In this document: in pieces, positions 20,436 through 30,189 of the stretch
Numbering within the stretch: the first letter of the stretch is position 1
Layout of the letters: each line of letters starts with the position of its first letter
Assembly: GCF_003287735.1 (NCBI RefSeq)
Contig: NZ_NSCM01000012.1
Location: forward strand, 22,897-86,896
Source: Photorhabdus bodei
GTDB taxonomy: Bacteria > Pseudomonadota > Gammaproteobacteria > Enterobacterales > Enterobacteriaceae
DNA length: 64,000 nucleotides
Reading direction: 5' to 3'
Made by a program: the position numbers and the translations under genes
Notes under the pieces: generated by a model
The model's database searches: none
Told to the model about the DNA's origin: nothing
What the model saw: the letters and a program-made list of their open reading frames with translations, nothing else

Positions 20436-21317
20436 TTAATTAAATACCCCGGTAGAAAGGTATCTGTCACCACGGTCGCAGATAATGGCAACAATGACAG
20501 AACCTGGATTTTGTACCGCAACACTTAATGCTCCGGCAACAGCACCGCCGGAACTAACCCCACAGAAAATCCCTTCTTTCTGAGCTAACAAACGCATGGT
20601 ATCTTCAGCTTCTTTCTGAGTGATATCCAATACTTGATCAACTAACTCCTTGCGAAAAATGCCAGGCAAATAAGCCGGCGACCAACGGCGAATACCTGGA
20701 ATATGGCTATCCGCCGCGGGTTGTAAGCCAATAATCTGTACACTATTAGACTGGCTTTTTAAATAGCGGCTAACACCGGTAATAGTTCCCGTCGTTCCCA
20801 TACTGGAAACAAAATGTGTAATACGCCCTTGCGTCTGCTGCCAAATTTCCGGCCCTGTCGTCGTAAAATGCGCTAAAGGATTATCCGGGTTATTGAATTG
20901 ATCAAGTACTTTACCTTCACCATTACGCTCCATTTGCTGAGCTAAATCACGTGCACCTTCCATACCCATTGCGCTACTCACCAAAATCAGTTCTGCACCA
21001 TAAGCTCGCATGGAAGCTTGACGCTCAAGGCTCATATTATCAGGCATCAGTAATTTAAGGTGATAACCTTTTACTGCGGCAATCATTGCTAACGCAATAC
21101 CCGTATTTCCGCTAGTGGCTTCAATTAATACGTCACCGGGAGAAATCTCACCCCGCAATTCAGCTTGCTGAATCATTGATAGCGCTGTTCTGTCTTTTAT
21201 CGAGCCCGCCGGATTATTACCTTCAAGTTTCACCCATATTTCTACACCTAGCCCATCGGTCATTCGTTGTAATTTTACTAGTGGGGTGTTCCCTATAAAA
21301 TGTTCCAAACTTGCCAC
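20436..21317 (-). CDS. cysM: Cysteine synthase B (thiosulfate-using)
   Basis: PLP enzyme that makes cysteine or S-sulfocysteine from O-acetylserine with sulfide or thiosulfate. It starts at GTG 21317 (reads ASLEHFIGNTPLVKL), aligning with the E. coli start; a longer frame to 21380 adds a non-conserved leader. It has 293 residues. The PLP lysine is in NPAGSIKDRTALSM, the substrate loop [14 protein letters not shown], and the C-terminal CDRGDRYLSTGVF is intact, but the E. coli protein continues about nine residues beyond it. The shortened tail ends right beside an ERIC, which may have supplied the stop. Last gene of the cysP-T-W-A-M cluster. Confidence 0.95.
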   Translation of the reverse strand: MASLEHFIGNTPLVKLQRMTDGLGVEIWVKLEGNNPAGSIKDRTALSMIQQAELRGEISPGDVLIEATSGNTGIALAMIAAVKGYHLKLLMPDNMSLERQASMRAYGAELILVSSAMGMEGARDLAQQMERNGEGKVLDQFNNPDNPLAHFTTTGPEIWQQTQGRITHFVSSMGTTGTITGVSRYLKSQSNSVQIIGLQPAADSHIPGIRRWSPAYLPGIFRKELVDQVLDITQKEAEDTMRLLAQKEGIFCGVSSGGAVAGALSVAVQNPGSVIVAIICDRGDRYLSTGVFN

Positions 21318-21455
21318 AGCTATTACCCAAATTTTATTTAATAGAAATGCGAAATAACCATATTCAGACATATATCGCAAGACCCTAAATAAAAAATGCC
21401 CATCCCTGGCGGTAAGGCAATGAGCAAAATGGTACCAACCAAATCCAAATAATTA

Positions 21456-22544
21456 TCAGGCAGTTTGGGCTAAACTCAGTGTTTGCAATTGTTTATCACC
21501 CGCATATAAACGCGCCTCAGTGCCACCAATAAAATAACAGTTTCCTCTTGTGGGTACTGAAGTTTCATCAAACCAAATAACAGCAACCGATTCATGATGC
21601 CAGCCTAGGGGCTGAACCGAAAGCTGCCAGAAATGCCCTCTAGGACTGACCTCAGTCACCTGTACTGGCAATGGACTAGAAAGTGTCGGTTGCAAGTTCA
21701 TCATGATATCCCACGGACGCAAGAATACATCAACATTCCCCTGATGGATTGGCGTCACATTGAGAGGCAAGTACTGCCCGCCAATCAACAGCTGAGAGCC
21801 TTTAATTTCCCCACTAAAATGATTGACCTCACCCAAGAACTCCATCACAAAACGGCTTGCCGGATAACGCCATACATCTTGTGGCGTACCTACCTGTTCA
21901 ATATTCCCTTGTCTCATGACAACAACTCGGTCAGCCACTTCCATCGCTTCTTCCTGATCGTGAGTGACAAAGACACTGGTAAATTTAAGCTCTTCATGGA
22001 GCTGGCGTAACCAACGGCGTAATTCCATTCTTACCTGAGCATCCAGTGCACCAAATGGCTCATCGAGTAATAGAATTTGTGGTTCAACAGCCAATGCTCT
22101 TGCCAACGCCACCCGCTGTTTCTGCCCACCAGAAAGTTGTGATGGATAGCGTTCAGCAAAATGCGTCAATTGCACCATCTCCAGCAACTCCATAACCTTA
22201 CGGCGGATAGCCGCCATACTCGGACGCCTACGTCGTGGCAGTACTGTCAATCCAAAAGCAACATTATCAAACACAGTCATATGCCGAAACAGTGCATAAT
22301 GCTGAAATACGAATCCAACTTGCCGATCTTTAGCATGCATACGGCTAACATCTTGCCCGTGGAAACTCAGCTTCCCCGCGGTTTGTTGTTCCAGACCAGC
22401 AATAATCCTCAACAAGGTTGTTTTACCGGAGCCTGACGGACCAAGCAGAGCAACCATTTCTCCAGAAAAAACATTCAGAGTGATATCGCTCAGAACCTGA
22501 GTCCGACCAAAATATTTACTGATATTGTTAATTTCAATACTCAT
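21456..22544 (-). CDS. cysA: Sulfate/thiosulfate ABC transporter ATP-binding protein
   Basis: ATPase of the sulfate/thiosulfate importer. The 362-residue protein has Walker [10 protein letters not shown] (about residues 35-43), the Q-loop FVFQHYALF, the signature LSGGQKQR near 136, Walker B ILLLDEP near 156, and the H-loop [15 protein letters not shown]-terminal TOBE-like regulatory region follows. It is 14 bases downstream of cysW. Cytoplasmic face of the inner membrane. Confidence 0.97.
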   Translation of the reverse strand: MSIEINNISKYFGRTQVLSDITLNVFSGEMVALLGPSGSGKTTLLRIIAGLEQQTAGKLSFHGQDVSRMHAKDRQVGFVFQHYALFRHMTVFDNVAFGLTVLPRRRRPSMAAIRRKVMELLEMVQLTHFAERYPSQLSGGQKQRVALARALAVEPQILLLDEPFGALDAQVRMELRRWLRQLHEELKFTSVFVTHDQEEAMEVADRVVVMRQGNIEQVGTPQDVWRYPASRFVMEFLGEVNHFSGEIKGSQLLIGGQYLPLNVTPIHQGNVDVFLRPWDIMMNLQPTLSSPLPVQVTEVSPRGHFWQLSVQPLGWHHESVAVIWFDETSVPTRGNCYFIGGTEARLYAGDKQLQTLSLAQTA

Positions 22545-22558
22545 ATTCTGCTCCTACC

Positions 22559-23404
22559 TTAACCATGTTGGCGACTTAACCGCCACTGCAAAGCACTTTT
22601 AACAATCAAAGTGATAATTGCCATCAATGCCAACAATGCCGCCGCAGTAAATGCCCCTACGGTGTTGTAATCTTGATGCAGTAATTCAACCTGCAACGGC
22701 AATGTGTAAGTTTCACCACGAATAGCACCGGATACCACTGAGACAGCACCAAATTCACCAATTGCCCGGGCATTGGTCAAAACCACACCATATAACAACG
22801 CCCAACGGATATTAGGTAACGTCACCCGCCAAAATATTTTCCAACCAGACGCCCCCAATAAAATTGCAGCTTCATCCTCCTGGCTCCCCTGACTAAGCAT
22901 CATCGGCACCAGCTCTCGAACAACGAAAGGACAAGTCACAAATATCGTTACCAAGGCCATTCCCGGCCAGGAAAACATCAATTGGATATCATAGGGTTCC
23001 AACAAACTTCCGGCCCAACCATTCGAACCATAAAACAATAGGTAGATCAAACCAGCCACGACCGGCGAAACAGCAAACGGAATGTCGATCAATGTCAATA
23101 AACATTGCCGCCCTGGAAACTGAAAGCGCGTTACCAGCCAAGCGATCATGACGCCAAAAATTAGGTTTACCGGAACGGTAATTAACGCGATCAGTATCGT
23201 TAACCAGATGGCATGCAACATATCAGGATCTAAAAGATTCTCAGTGACTATCTCAACGCCTTTAGAAAAGGCAGTCATAAATATCCAGACAATGGGGATC
23301 ACTAACAGTAAGATTGAAAACAATACGCTTGTTATGATCAACGTCCATTTCGCCCAATTTACAGGTGGGCGTTGCGCTACATAAGATTCAGATAATTCAA
23401 CCAT
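22559..23404 (-). CDS. cysW: Sulfate/thiosulfate ABC transporter permease CysW
   Basis: Inner-membrane permease of the sulfate/thiosulfate importer. It has 281 residues with about six membrane helices. The cytoplasmic EAA loop reads EDEAAILLGASGWKIFWRVTLPN near residue 180, where CysA docks. Its start codon overlaps the end of cysT at 23404, so translation is coupled. No defects. Confidence 0.97.
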   Translation of the reverse strand: MVELSESYVAQRPPVNWAKWTLIITSVLFSILLLVIPIVWIFMTAFSKGVEIVTENLLDPDMLHAIWLTILIALITVPVNLIFGVMIAWLVTRFQFPGRQCLLTLIDIPFAVSPVVAGLIYLLFYGSNGWAGSLLEPYDIQLMFSWPGMALVTIFVTCPFVVRELVPMMLSQGSQEDEAAILLGASGWKIFWRVTLPNIRWALLYGVVLTNARAIGEFGAVSVVSGAIRGETYTLPLQVELLHQDYNTVGAFTAAALLALMAIITLIVKSALQWRLSRQHG

Positions 23405-24237
23405 TAATGCCCTCCAATCCGCCGACCAAAGCGGCTTTGCAGAGTATTAATGCTAAAGAGTAATATCAGGGATATCGCCAATATAACTGATGCGATGGCA
23501 CTGGCTGCGGGGTAATCAAACTCCTGTAAGCGGATGAAAATCATCAGCGATACCACTTCTGTTTGCCATGCAATGTTGCCGGCAATAAATATCACTGCAC
23601 CAAACTCCCCCAAACTACGGGTAAAAGAGAGTGCGGTGCCCGCAATTAAAGCCGGAGATAATTCTGGCAATACAACCCGCCAGAAAGTTTGCCAACGATT
23701 AGCGCCTAATGTTTGAGCTGCTTCTTCATATTCTGGCCCTAACTCTTCAAGTACCGGCTGAATCGTTCGCACTACAAATGGCAGACTTGTAAACGCCATC
23801 GCTACCGCAATACCCAACCAAGTATTCACTACTTTCACATCAAAGTGCCCAAGCAAAGAACCATACCAACCACTCACAGAGAATAACGTTGCCAATGTCA
23901 ATCCCGCTACCGCGGTAGGTAACGCAAAAGGGAGATCCATCAAACCATCCAACAAGCTACGGCCAAGGAAACGATAGCGGGTTAAAACCCATGCCATCAA
24001 CATACCAAACACCGCATTAAACAAGCTGGCAACCGCTGCTGCTAGCAATGTCACTTTATAAGCTGCTACAACTTGGGGATTAGCAATCACCTGCCAATAC
24101 TGTTCCCAGGTCATACTGGAAAGCTGCACAACTAATGCACTCAAGGGTAACAATAAAATCAAGCAGGTATAGAACAAACTACTGCCTAAGCTCAACCCAA
24201 AACCAGGCAATACTCGCTTACTGGATCTCGAAAACAT
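23404..24237 (-). CDS. cysT: Sulfate/thiosulfate ABC transporter permease CysT (CysU)
   Basis: Partner permease to CysW. It has 277 residues with six predicted helices and the EAA loop EEAAQTLGANRWQTFWRVVLPE near residue 175. It overlaps cysP by one base at 24237 and cysW by one base at 23404, so the cluster is tightly coupled. Confidence 0.97.
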   Translation of the reverse strand: MFSRSSKRVLPGFGLSLGSSLFYTCLILLLPLSALVVQLSSMTWEQYWQVIANPQVVAAYKVTLLAAAVASLFNAVFGMLMAWVLTRYRFLGRSLLDGLMDLPFALPTAVAGLTLATLFSVSGWYGSLLGHFDVKVVNTWLGIAVAMAFTSLPFVVRTIQPVLEELGPEYEEAAQTLGANRWQTFWRVVLPELSPALIAGTALSFTRSLGEFGAVIFIAGNIAWQTEVVSLMIFIRLQEFDYPAASAIASVILAISLILLFSINTLQSRFGRRIGGH

Positions 24238-25259
24238 TACTTATGCCCCTCGGCCAGCAATTGATCCAGCATACCGCCAGTATTGAAGTGAGTTTTCATC
24301 ACTTGTGACCAACCACCAAATTGATCTTCCAATCGAAACAGCTTAGTTTCCGGAAAACGGGCTCTCTGTTGAGCCATCACGTTTTTATTACTGACACGAT
24401 AATTAAAGCGAGTAATGATCTGCTGTGCCTGTGGGCTATAAAGATAATTCAGATAAGCTTTAGCCGCTTTCTCCGTACCGTTTTTCGCAATATGCTTATC
24501 AATCCAAGCCACAGGGAATTCTGCCAGAATACCTATCGGTGGAACGATCACTTCATATTTATCATCACCATACTGCTTGCGAATGTTATTCACTTCAGAT
24601 TCGAAACTGATCAGTACATCGCCCAAACCACGCTCAATAAATGAAGTTGTTGCCCCGCGACCGCCAGTATCAAACACAGCGACATTTTTCAGGAAACGTT
24701 TCATCCATTCGCGAGTTTTACCCTGATCTCCACCATTTTCCTGTTGAATAGCTCCCCAAGCGGCCAAATAAGCATAACGACCATTACCGGAGGTTTTAGG
24801 GTTTGGGAAGACTAATTTGACATCCTGACGCACTAAATCATCCCAATTACGAATATTTTTGGGGTTACCTTTACGCACAAGAAACGCCATCGTGGAATAG
24901 TAAGGTGAACTGCTATTTGGCAAGCGGTTCTGCCAATCAGCCGAGAGCAGATTGCCACGATCATGCAAAATTTGCACATCCGTTACCTGATTGTAAGTCA
25001 CCACATCAGCCCGCAATCCTTGAAGAATTGCCAGTGCTTGTTTGGAGGAACCGGCGTGGGATTGTTTGATTATCAACTTATCTTGTGGATACTGCTCATT
25101 CCACTGTTTTTCAAATTCAGGATTCAGCGCAGAAAATAGCTCACGCGCAACATCATAAGAGCTGTTTAATAGCTCTAAAGCAGAGGCGTGACTGCTGCCT
25201 AATAAAGTTACTACTACTAGTCCGTTTAGTATCGTATTTTTTATTGAATACTTTTTCAT
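24237..25259 (-). CDS. cysP: Thiosulfate-binding periplasmic protein CysP
   Basis: Delivers thiosulfate (and sulfate) to the CysTWA importer. It has 340 residues with a signal peptide of about 27 residues ending near SHASA, followed by [14 protein letters not shown], the sulfate-binding-protein family signature. [22 protein letters not shown] and [16 protein letters not shown] line the anion site. First gene of the operon, which in other enterobacteria is activated by CysB with acetylserine; the promoter must lie in the 140 bases before the ERIC at 25.4 kb. Confidence 0.96.
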   Translation of the reverse strand: MKKYSIKNTILNGLVVVTLLGSSHASALELLNSSYDVARELFSALNPEFEKQWNEQYPQDKLIIKQSHAGSSKQALAILQGLRADVVTYNQVTDVQILHDRGNLLSADWQNRLPNSSSPYYSTMAFLVRKGNPKNIRNWDDLVRQDVKLVFPNPKTSGNGRYAYLAAWGAIQQENGGDQGKTREWMKRFLKNVAVFDTGGRGATTSFIERGLGDVLISFESEVNNIRKQYGDDKYEVIVPPIGILAEFPVAWIDKHIAKNGTEKAAKAYLNYLYSPQAQQIITRFNYRVSNKNVMAQQRARFPETKLFRLEDQFGGWSQVMKTHFNTGGMLDQLLAEGHK

Positions 25260-25400
25260 TTTTCACCTTATCCGTTATTTCATCAAATAACGCTCCAGTG
25301 ACTAATGTACCCAGTTTATTTATAACAAGGTAGATAACTATCGCCATTTAATATACCAAATTGCACTTAGAAAGTATGAAACGCAATAAGATGACAGGAA

Positions 25401-25527
25401 TATATCCGTCATCTTTCAAGTTGCCTCTTTGTTGGCTGCACTCTCTCACCCCGGTCACATAGTTATCTATGCTCCCGGGGATTCGCTCCTTTGCCGTCGC
25501 GATGCATCTTGAAATCTATTGGGTATA
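25401..25527. repeat. ERIC element
   Basis: Full-length 127-base ERIC between cysP and the YfeY-like gene, with a mutated left end (TATATCC) and an intact GGGTATA right end. Confidence 0.9.
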
Positions 25528-25626
25528 ATAAGGTTTTTAAATGAAAAATGCGGGCCTGTTACGGCTCCGCAAGAGGAACATTAAATTCACCAAACCAACT
25601 CAGTTTATGTTTTTAATCAGAAACTC

Positions 25627-26235
25627 TCATCGTTTCCAGACGATACGTTCCACTTTCCATTTTTTCAGTACATCATCAGAAGGAATCAAACCTTCAGGGC
25701 CATTCCAATGACCTGTAAACAGATAACTGACATGTTTACTCTGTGGGGATACGCAGACAATAGCGCTCTTCTCTGACTCACTCACCGTATTTCGGCAAAC
25801 ATCAAATGCTTTGCTATAAAGTGCTGAAAATGGCATGCCGACCTTTGTTCCCCAGACGGTTTCAATATCTTCATCCAACACTTCAATGCGACTGACTTTT
25901 CCATCGGCCTGACCAAATAATGCTATCTTCAATTGATCACCATCCATTGCTTGAAATACTGTCACCAATTGACCATTTTTTGTTTCCATGCCACTGCGTA
26001 AGTGATACTTTCCATCCAACTCCTTCTCTATTGCCTCTTTATTCATTGCTGTCAGACCATTTATTTCTCCCACACCCTGATCTGAGATTTTTAAGGAGCT
26101 ACCAAACCAGCTAATAGGAGACAAATTCGACCATGAAAAACCCGATGAACCCGTACAACCGGCCAGCAACAATACACCACTTATTGTGACAAAGCGCAAT
26201 CCTGACAACATGTTAGTTAAAGTATACTTCTGCAT
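25627..26235 (-). CDS. yfeY: YfeY-like outer-membrane lipoprotein (RpoE-regulated family)
   Basis: The 202-residue protein has a lipoprotein signal (hydrophobic stretch ending LLLAGC, Cys28). The mature part resembles E. coli YfeY: WFGSSLKISDQGVGEINGLT, KYHLRSGM, and the C-terminal HWNGPEGLIPSDDVLKKWKV are shared landmarks. YfeY is known as a sigma-E regulated lipoprotein of unknown function. The ATG at 26235 is preceded by AAGGGA at good spacing. It sits next to ypeA and hemF territory, as in E. coli, and is divergent from the BOF-domain gene. Confidence 0.9.
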   Translation of the reverse strand: MQKYTLTNMLSGLRFVTISGVLLLAGCTGSSGFSWSNLSPISWFGSSLKISDQGVGEINGLTAMNKEAIEKELDGKYHLRSGMETKNGQLVTVFQAMDGDQLKIALFGQADGKVSRIEVLDEDIETVWGTKVGMPFSALYSKAFDVCRNTVSESEKSAIVCVSPQSKHVSYLFTGHWNGPEGLIPSDDVLKKWKVERIVWKR

Positions 26236-26406
26236 AACTGGTTCCCTTATGACTCAATACAGAGATAGGCACTGAGACATCACATCTGACTGTTAGTTTC
26301 AGAGAATATTTAAATTAATTACTTTAGATGAATATTTTATTGATAAAATACAACTTAGCGGTATCATTACCCCCCCATAAAAGTCATTACTATTGATAAG
26401 GTCAAT

Positions 26407-26826
26407 ATGATGAAAAAAATATTTATAACCACTGCCTTGATTACTTTGTTCAGTATGCCGTCAATGGCTCAAGCCTCACAAACGCAATTTGGTGGTTTTT
26501 CTGGTCCTGATTCAACACAGCCTCCGGTCCAAGCAGCACCACAAGGTGGTTTCGTCGATCAAAATGCAAGAGTTTCCACCACCCAACAAGTTAAAAATAT
26601 GAGAGATGACAGTTGGGTCGTGCTGGAAGGGCATATTGAATCCCGTATCCACAGTGATCACTTCATATTCCGCGATAATGCAGGAATTGTTGAAGTCGAA
26701 GTTGATCATAAATACTGGAATGGTCAAACGATAACACCTCAAGATAGAGTCCGTCTTGAAGGTGAAGTCGATAAAGAGTGGAATGGTATGACTGTTGATG
26801 TGAAAAAAGTCACCAAATTGAACTAA
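26407..26826 (+). CDS. YgiW/YdeI-family BOF-domain periplasmic protein
   Basis: The 139-residue protein has a clear signal peptide (about 23 residues, ending MAQA-S). The mature part after a Pro/Gln-rich segment is the bacterial OB-fold (BOF) domain, with MRDDSWVVLEGHIES, FIFRDNAGIVEVEVD, and DRVRLEGEVDKEWNG. YgiW and YdeI are periplasmic stress-tolerance proteins implicated in resistance to oxidants and cationic peptides. Two start ATGs in tandem are possible. Function in this organism is inferred only from family. Confidence 0.88.
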   Translation: MMKKIFITTALITLFSMPSMAQASQTQFGGFSGPDSTQPPVQAAPQGGFVDQNARVSTTQQVKNMRDDSWVVLEGHIESRIHSDHFIFRDNAGIVEVEVDHKYWNGQTITPQDRVRLEGEVDKEWNGMTVDVKKVTKLN

Positions 26827-26833
26827 TGGCTTG

Positions 26834-26862
26834 TGGCTGAGTGGGATTCTTTCACTCAGCCA
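26834..26862. terminator. Hairpin between converging genes
   Basis: Perfect ten-base stem TGGCTGAGTG / CACTCAGCCA with a nine-base loop between the convergent BOF-domain gene and ypeA. It lacks a strong T run on either side, so its termination activity is uncertain. Confidence 0.55.
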
Positions 26863-26871
26863 TATCTGAAC

Positions 26872-27303
26872 TCAATATTCCTGATCAACAATCAAACGCT
26901 TACTGAAAATAACACTCTCTTGATGACGATCTTCATATTCCAGTTTTTCACACATATAGATAGTGGCATCATTATCTTCAGGAACAATAAGAACTATTTT
27001 TGGGCAACCACGGGCAATCAATTTCTTCTCCAACCGGGCAATTAATGCATTCGCAATTCCCCTACCGCGAAATTCAGGATGAACTCCCAAATAATAAGCT
27101 GAACCACGATGACCATCATAACCACCCATAATCGTCCCAACCACTTCACCAACCACTTCCGCAACTAAAAACAGGTCAGGATCATGCGTCAATTTACGCT
27201 CGATATCCACTTCAGGATCAACACCAGGATTAAGTAAATCGCAGCGTTCCCATAAGGTGATCACTTCTTCAAAATCATCTTGTCGAAATACCCGAATTTC
27301 CAT
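26872..27303 (-). CDS. ypeA: GNAT-family acetyltransferase YpeA
   Basis: The 143-residue protein has the complete GNAT fold, with the acetyl-CoA site [18 protein letters not shown] (about residues 72-89, Gln/Arg-x-x-Gly-x-Gly/Ala). It begins [23 protein letters not shown], as in E. coli YpeA. The substrate is not known. The gene lies divergently from hemF, matching the E. coli ypeA-hemF neighbourhood. Confidence 0.93.
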   Translation of the reverse strand: MEIRVFRQDDFEEVITLWERCDLLNPGVDPEVDIERKLTHDPDLFLVAEVVGEVVGTIMGGYDGHRGSAYYLGVHPEFRGRGIANALIARLEKKLIARGCPKIVLIVPEDNDATIYMCEKLEYEDRHQESVIFSKRLIVDQEY

Positions 27304-27440
27304 CCCTAACCAACCTGTTTTTATTGAAATAACTATTTTCTCATTATCTCCGCTTTAACACCGGAATCAATACGAAAATGCGTTCTCTTCCACTAATAGC
27401 TATAATATAGCGCTCACCACACCATAATGGGAAAAGAACC

Positions 27441-28349
27441 ATGAATACACCAAACATTAATCAGATTAAATCTTTTTTCCTTTCATTACAGGATGAAATT
27501 TGCCAACAACTGGAACAAATAGATGGCAAAGAGAAATTTACTGAGCAGTGCTGGCAACGAGAAGAAGGTGGCGGAGGCCGTAGTCGAATTATGAAAGAAG
27601 GCACGATATTCGAACAAGCAGGCGCTAATTTTTCTCATGTATCAGGAGATATGCTTCCTTTATCAGCAACAGCTCACCGTCCTGAACTGGTCGGTCGTCA
27701 TTATCAGGCCATGGGCGTCTCTCTAGTTATTCATCCTTTGAGTCCCTATATACCAACCAGCCATGCGAATGTTCGGTTCTTTATTGCAGAAAAAGAAGGT
27801 GAAGCGCCAGTGTGGTGGTTCGGTGGGGGTTTTGATTTAACACCTTATTATGGTTTTAAGGAAGATGCTATTCATTGGCACACCACTGCCAGAAATATAT
27901 GCCGACCCTATGGAGAAGATGTTTACCCAAAATATAAAGAATGGTGTGATAATTATTTCTATATTAAACATCGTAACGAAGCCCGTGGAATTGGTGGCTT
28001 ATTCTATGACGACTTAAATACACCTGACTTTGAACATTGTTTTAATTTTACTCAAGATATAGGTAAAGGTTTCCTTTCTGCCTATCTACCTATTGTAGAA
28101 AAAAGGAAGGAGATATTATGGGGTGAACGTGAACGGCAATTTCAATTATATCGCCGTGGTCGCTATGTAGAATTTAACCTCGTTTGGGACAGAGGAACCT
28201 TATTTGGATTACAAAGTGGGGGACGAACAGAATCTATCTTAATGTCCATGCCACCATTAGCTCGCTGGGAACATGATTATCACCCTGAACCAGAATCTAC
28301 AGAAGCCGCTTTATATACCGACTTTCTACCAGCAAAAAACTGGATATGA
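27441..28349 (+). CDS. hemF: Oxygen-dependent coproporphyrinogen III oxidase
   Basis: Oxidatively decarboxylates coproporphyrinogen III to protoporphyrinogen IX in heme synthesis under aerobic conditions. The 302-residue protein matches the family. Conserved blocks are [59 protein letters not shown] and [23 protein letters not shown] is preceded by GGGAAAAGAACC. Not in an operon with the protease that follows. Confidence 0.97.
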   Translation: MNTPNINQIKSFFLSLQDEICQQLEQIDGKEKFTEQCWQREEGGGGRSRIMKEGTIFEQAGANFSHVSGDMLPLSATAHRPELVGRHYQAMGVSLVIHPLSPYIPTSHANVRFFIAEKEGEAPVWWFGGGFDLTPYYGFKEDAIHWHTTARNICRPYGEDVYPKYKEWCDNYFYIKHRNEARGIGGLFYDDLNTPDFEHCFNFTQDIGKGFLSAYLPIVEKRKEILWGERERQFQLYRRGRYVEFNLVWDRGTLFGLQSGGRTESILMSMPPLARWEHDYHPEPESTEAALYTDFLPAKNWI

Positions 28350-28581
28350 TTTTCCATCATGTTAGGAATATTATAAAAAACTATTCCTAACTATTTATAT
28401 TTTTATTACAGCCAATGCAAAAATCCCTCACATAAAAAAACTTAACATTTTGTTAACAACCCCTTAACATAAAAGAAGCAGGTTAGCCCTGATGACTATC
28501 TGCTGGAAACGTGTTTAATATGAATCCGTACTTAAAGAGTACCTCTAATTAAAACTAAAAATTTATTCCAGGAGATATTTT

Positions 28582-29688
28582 ATGCAAATACAAAACAATA
28601 ACTACAGAGGCTTAATACCACCGTACATTCTTCAAAATATTTATAATAATGATAACGAAAAGAAGAAAGTATTAATGACATTAAATCATACTAAGAGTTT
28701 AATGTTGGACAATGTTATTAAAGAATCCTCTGATGATTCCGATGATGATAAAGTTACTAAGACAACTATACATCGTTCTATTCACGATGCAGAAAATAAA
28801 CGCAAGTTGCCAGGCAAATTAGTACGAGATGAAGGAGAACCAGATAACGGAGATAAATCAGTTGATAACGCATATAAATATTTAGAAGCAACTTATAATT
28901 TCTATAAAGAAGTTTTTAATCGCAATTCATTAGATGATAAAGGAATGAAATTGATTGCCACTGTGCATTATGGCGAAGAATATATGAATGCATTCTGGGG
29001 CGACGGGCAAATGGTATTTGGCGACGGAGATGGCAAACTTTTCAATGACTTCACAACATCTATTGATGTTATCGGCCATGAATTATCTCATGGTGTTATC
29101 GAAAAAACAGCAGATTTGGTCTATTTCTTCCAGTCTGGAGCATTGAATGAATCAATAGCAGATGTTTTTGGCACATTAGTAAAACAACATTATCTGAAAC
29201 AAAAAGCTGAAGATGCTGATTGGATTATAGGCAGTGGGTTACTGGGCAAAGACGTTAAAGGTGTAGGGATTCGTTCAATGAAAAACCCTGGCAGTGCATA
29301 TGATGATAAGGATCTCGGTAAAGATCCACAGCCGGGTCATATGGATGATTATAAAGACTTGCCGATTTATAGAGACAATGGTGGTGTTCATATTAATTCA
29401 GGTATTCCTAATAAAGCCTTCTATAATCTGGCGATAAAATTAGGTGGATATTCCTGGGAAAGAGCAGGAAAAATATGGTACAACACATTGTTGGATAAAG
29501 ATCTTGCACGTGATACTAACTTCTTATCCTTCGCTAAATTAACAATTAAACATGCTCGTGAGCTATTTGATGAGGATGTTGAAAAAGCAACTATTGATAG
29601 CTGGACAGAAGTGGGCGTTAAAGTGAAGGAAGATAAAGACGATAAGGGCGGCGATAAGGACAAAACTAAAGATAAAACTGAAGAGTAA
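28582..29688 (+). CDS. prtS: M4 (thermolysin-family) metalloprotease, PrtS/photorin-like
   Basis: Protealysin-like zinc endopeptidase of 368 residues. The N-terminal 80 residues include the short propeptide motif IPPYIL (12-17). The catalytic domain has the zinc motif HELSH (His166, Glu167, His170), the third ligand Glu190 in ALNESIADVFG, and the catalytic His270 in GGVHINSG. No signal peptide is seen, typical of protealysin-like enzymes. A charged tail rich in Asp/Lys extends past the catalytic domain. Photorhabdus PrtS/photorin is a secreted protease that provokes melanisation in insects; this assignment is by recall. A good CAGGAG ribosome site precedes the ATG. An inhibitor gene follows after a terminator. 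Confidence 0.9.
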   Translation: MQIQNNNYRGLIPPYILQNIYNNDNEKKKVLMTLNHTKSLMLDNVIKESSDDSDDDKVTKTTIHRSIHDAENKRKLPGKLVRDEGEPDNGDKSVDNAYKYLEATYNFYKEVFNRNSLDDKGMKLIATVHYGEEYMNAFWGDGQMVFGDGDGKLFNDFTTSIDVIGHELSHGVIEKTADLVYFFQSGALNESIADVFGTLVKQHYLKQKAEDADWIIGSGLLGKDVKGVGIRSMKNPGSAYDDKDLGKDPQPGHMDDYKDLPIYRDNGGVHINSGIPNKAFYNLAIKLGGYSWERAGKIWYNTLLDKDLARDTNFLSFAKLTIKHARELFDEDVEKATIDSWTEVGVKVKEDKDDKGGDKDKTKDKTEE

Positions 29689-29697
29689 TCTATAAAC

Positions 29698-29728
29698 ATA
29701 TCGCTGGTTTAACGCCAGCGATATTTTA
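29698..29728 (+). terminator. Rho-independent terminator after the protease gene
   Basis: Perfect ten-base stem ATATCGCTGG / CCAGCGATAT (29698-29707 with 29715-29724) followed by TTTATT. It separates the protease from the inhibitor gene. Confidence 0.85.
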
Positions 29729-29781
29729 TTATTTGTAATACCTGACTAGTAAAAAAATATATCTAATAGAAGATGCTAAAA

Positions 29782-29809
29782 TTGTTAACGACGAATTTCA
29801 CGCTATACT
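29782..29809 (+). promoter_or_regulatory. Candidate sigma-70 promoter of the inhibitor gene
   Basis: TTGTTA (29782-29787) and TATACT (29804-29809) are 16 bases apart, about 40 bases before the inhibitor ATG. This supports transcription independent of the protease. Confidence 0.6.
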
Positions 29810-29848
29810 AAAGAGACCTGAAAAATAACCGTAAAAAATTGGTATATC

Positions 29849-30166
29849 ATGAATAATAAAACGCTCAAACTCACAACTGATAGTAAAATCACAATTTCCC
29901 TACAAGGAGGATTTGCCGCTACACCTGGCCTCAACCAAGATAAAACAGTGAATTTAGAATCATTGTCTTCACACCAACAACAGTTATTTCTTCAAGCCAT
30001 AGAACAAGACTTTTCCGATTCTATGCCATCAGCAGCATATCCTGATCAAGATTATTATCTGCTCAGTATCGTCAATGGAAATGAAGAACACCACTTCACC
30101 CTTCCTGAGTCAGATGCACCGGAAATCATTACCCAGATCTGGGGCACCGACAAAAAGGGAGGTTAA
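29849..30166 (+). CDS. Emfourin-like inhibitor of the M4 protease
   Basis: Small soluble protein of 105 residues without signal peptide. In Serratia the protealysin gene is followed by emfourin, a slow tight-binding M4 protease inhibitor, and a photorin inhibitor gene is described for Photorhabdus; position, size and the N-terminal SLQGGFAATPG segment agree with that family. It probably protects the cytoplasm from the signal-less protease. Here a terminator and a separate promoter lie between the two genes, unlike a simple bicistronic operon. No cysteine is present. Confidence 0.8.
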   Translation: MNNKTLKLTTDSKITISLQGGFAATPGLNQDKTVNLESLSSHQQQLFLQAIEQDFSDSMPSAAYPDQDYYLLSIVNGNEEHHFTLPESDAPEIITQIWGTDKKGG

Positions 30167-30189
30167 TCACCCCCCTTTTCCTATTAGCA

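Noticed and set aside
20285..20528. Reading frames inside the ERIC at 20.3 kb, and similar ones at 47.4-47.6 and 50.15-50.34 kb
   Set aside because: ERIC elements contain open frames by chance; the translated products are the same repeat sequence, not proteins.
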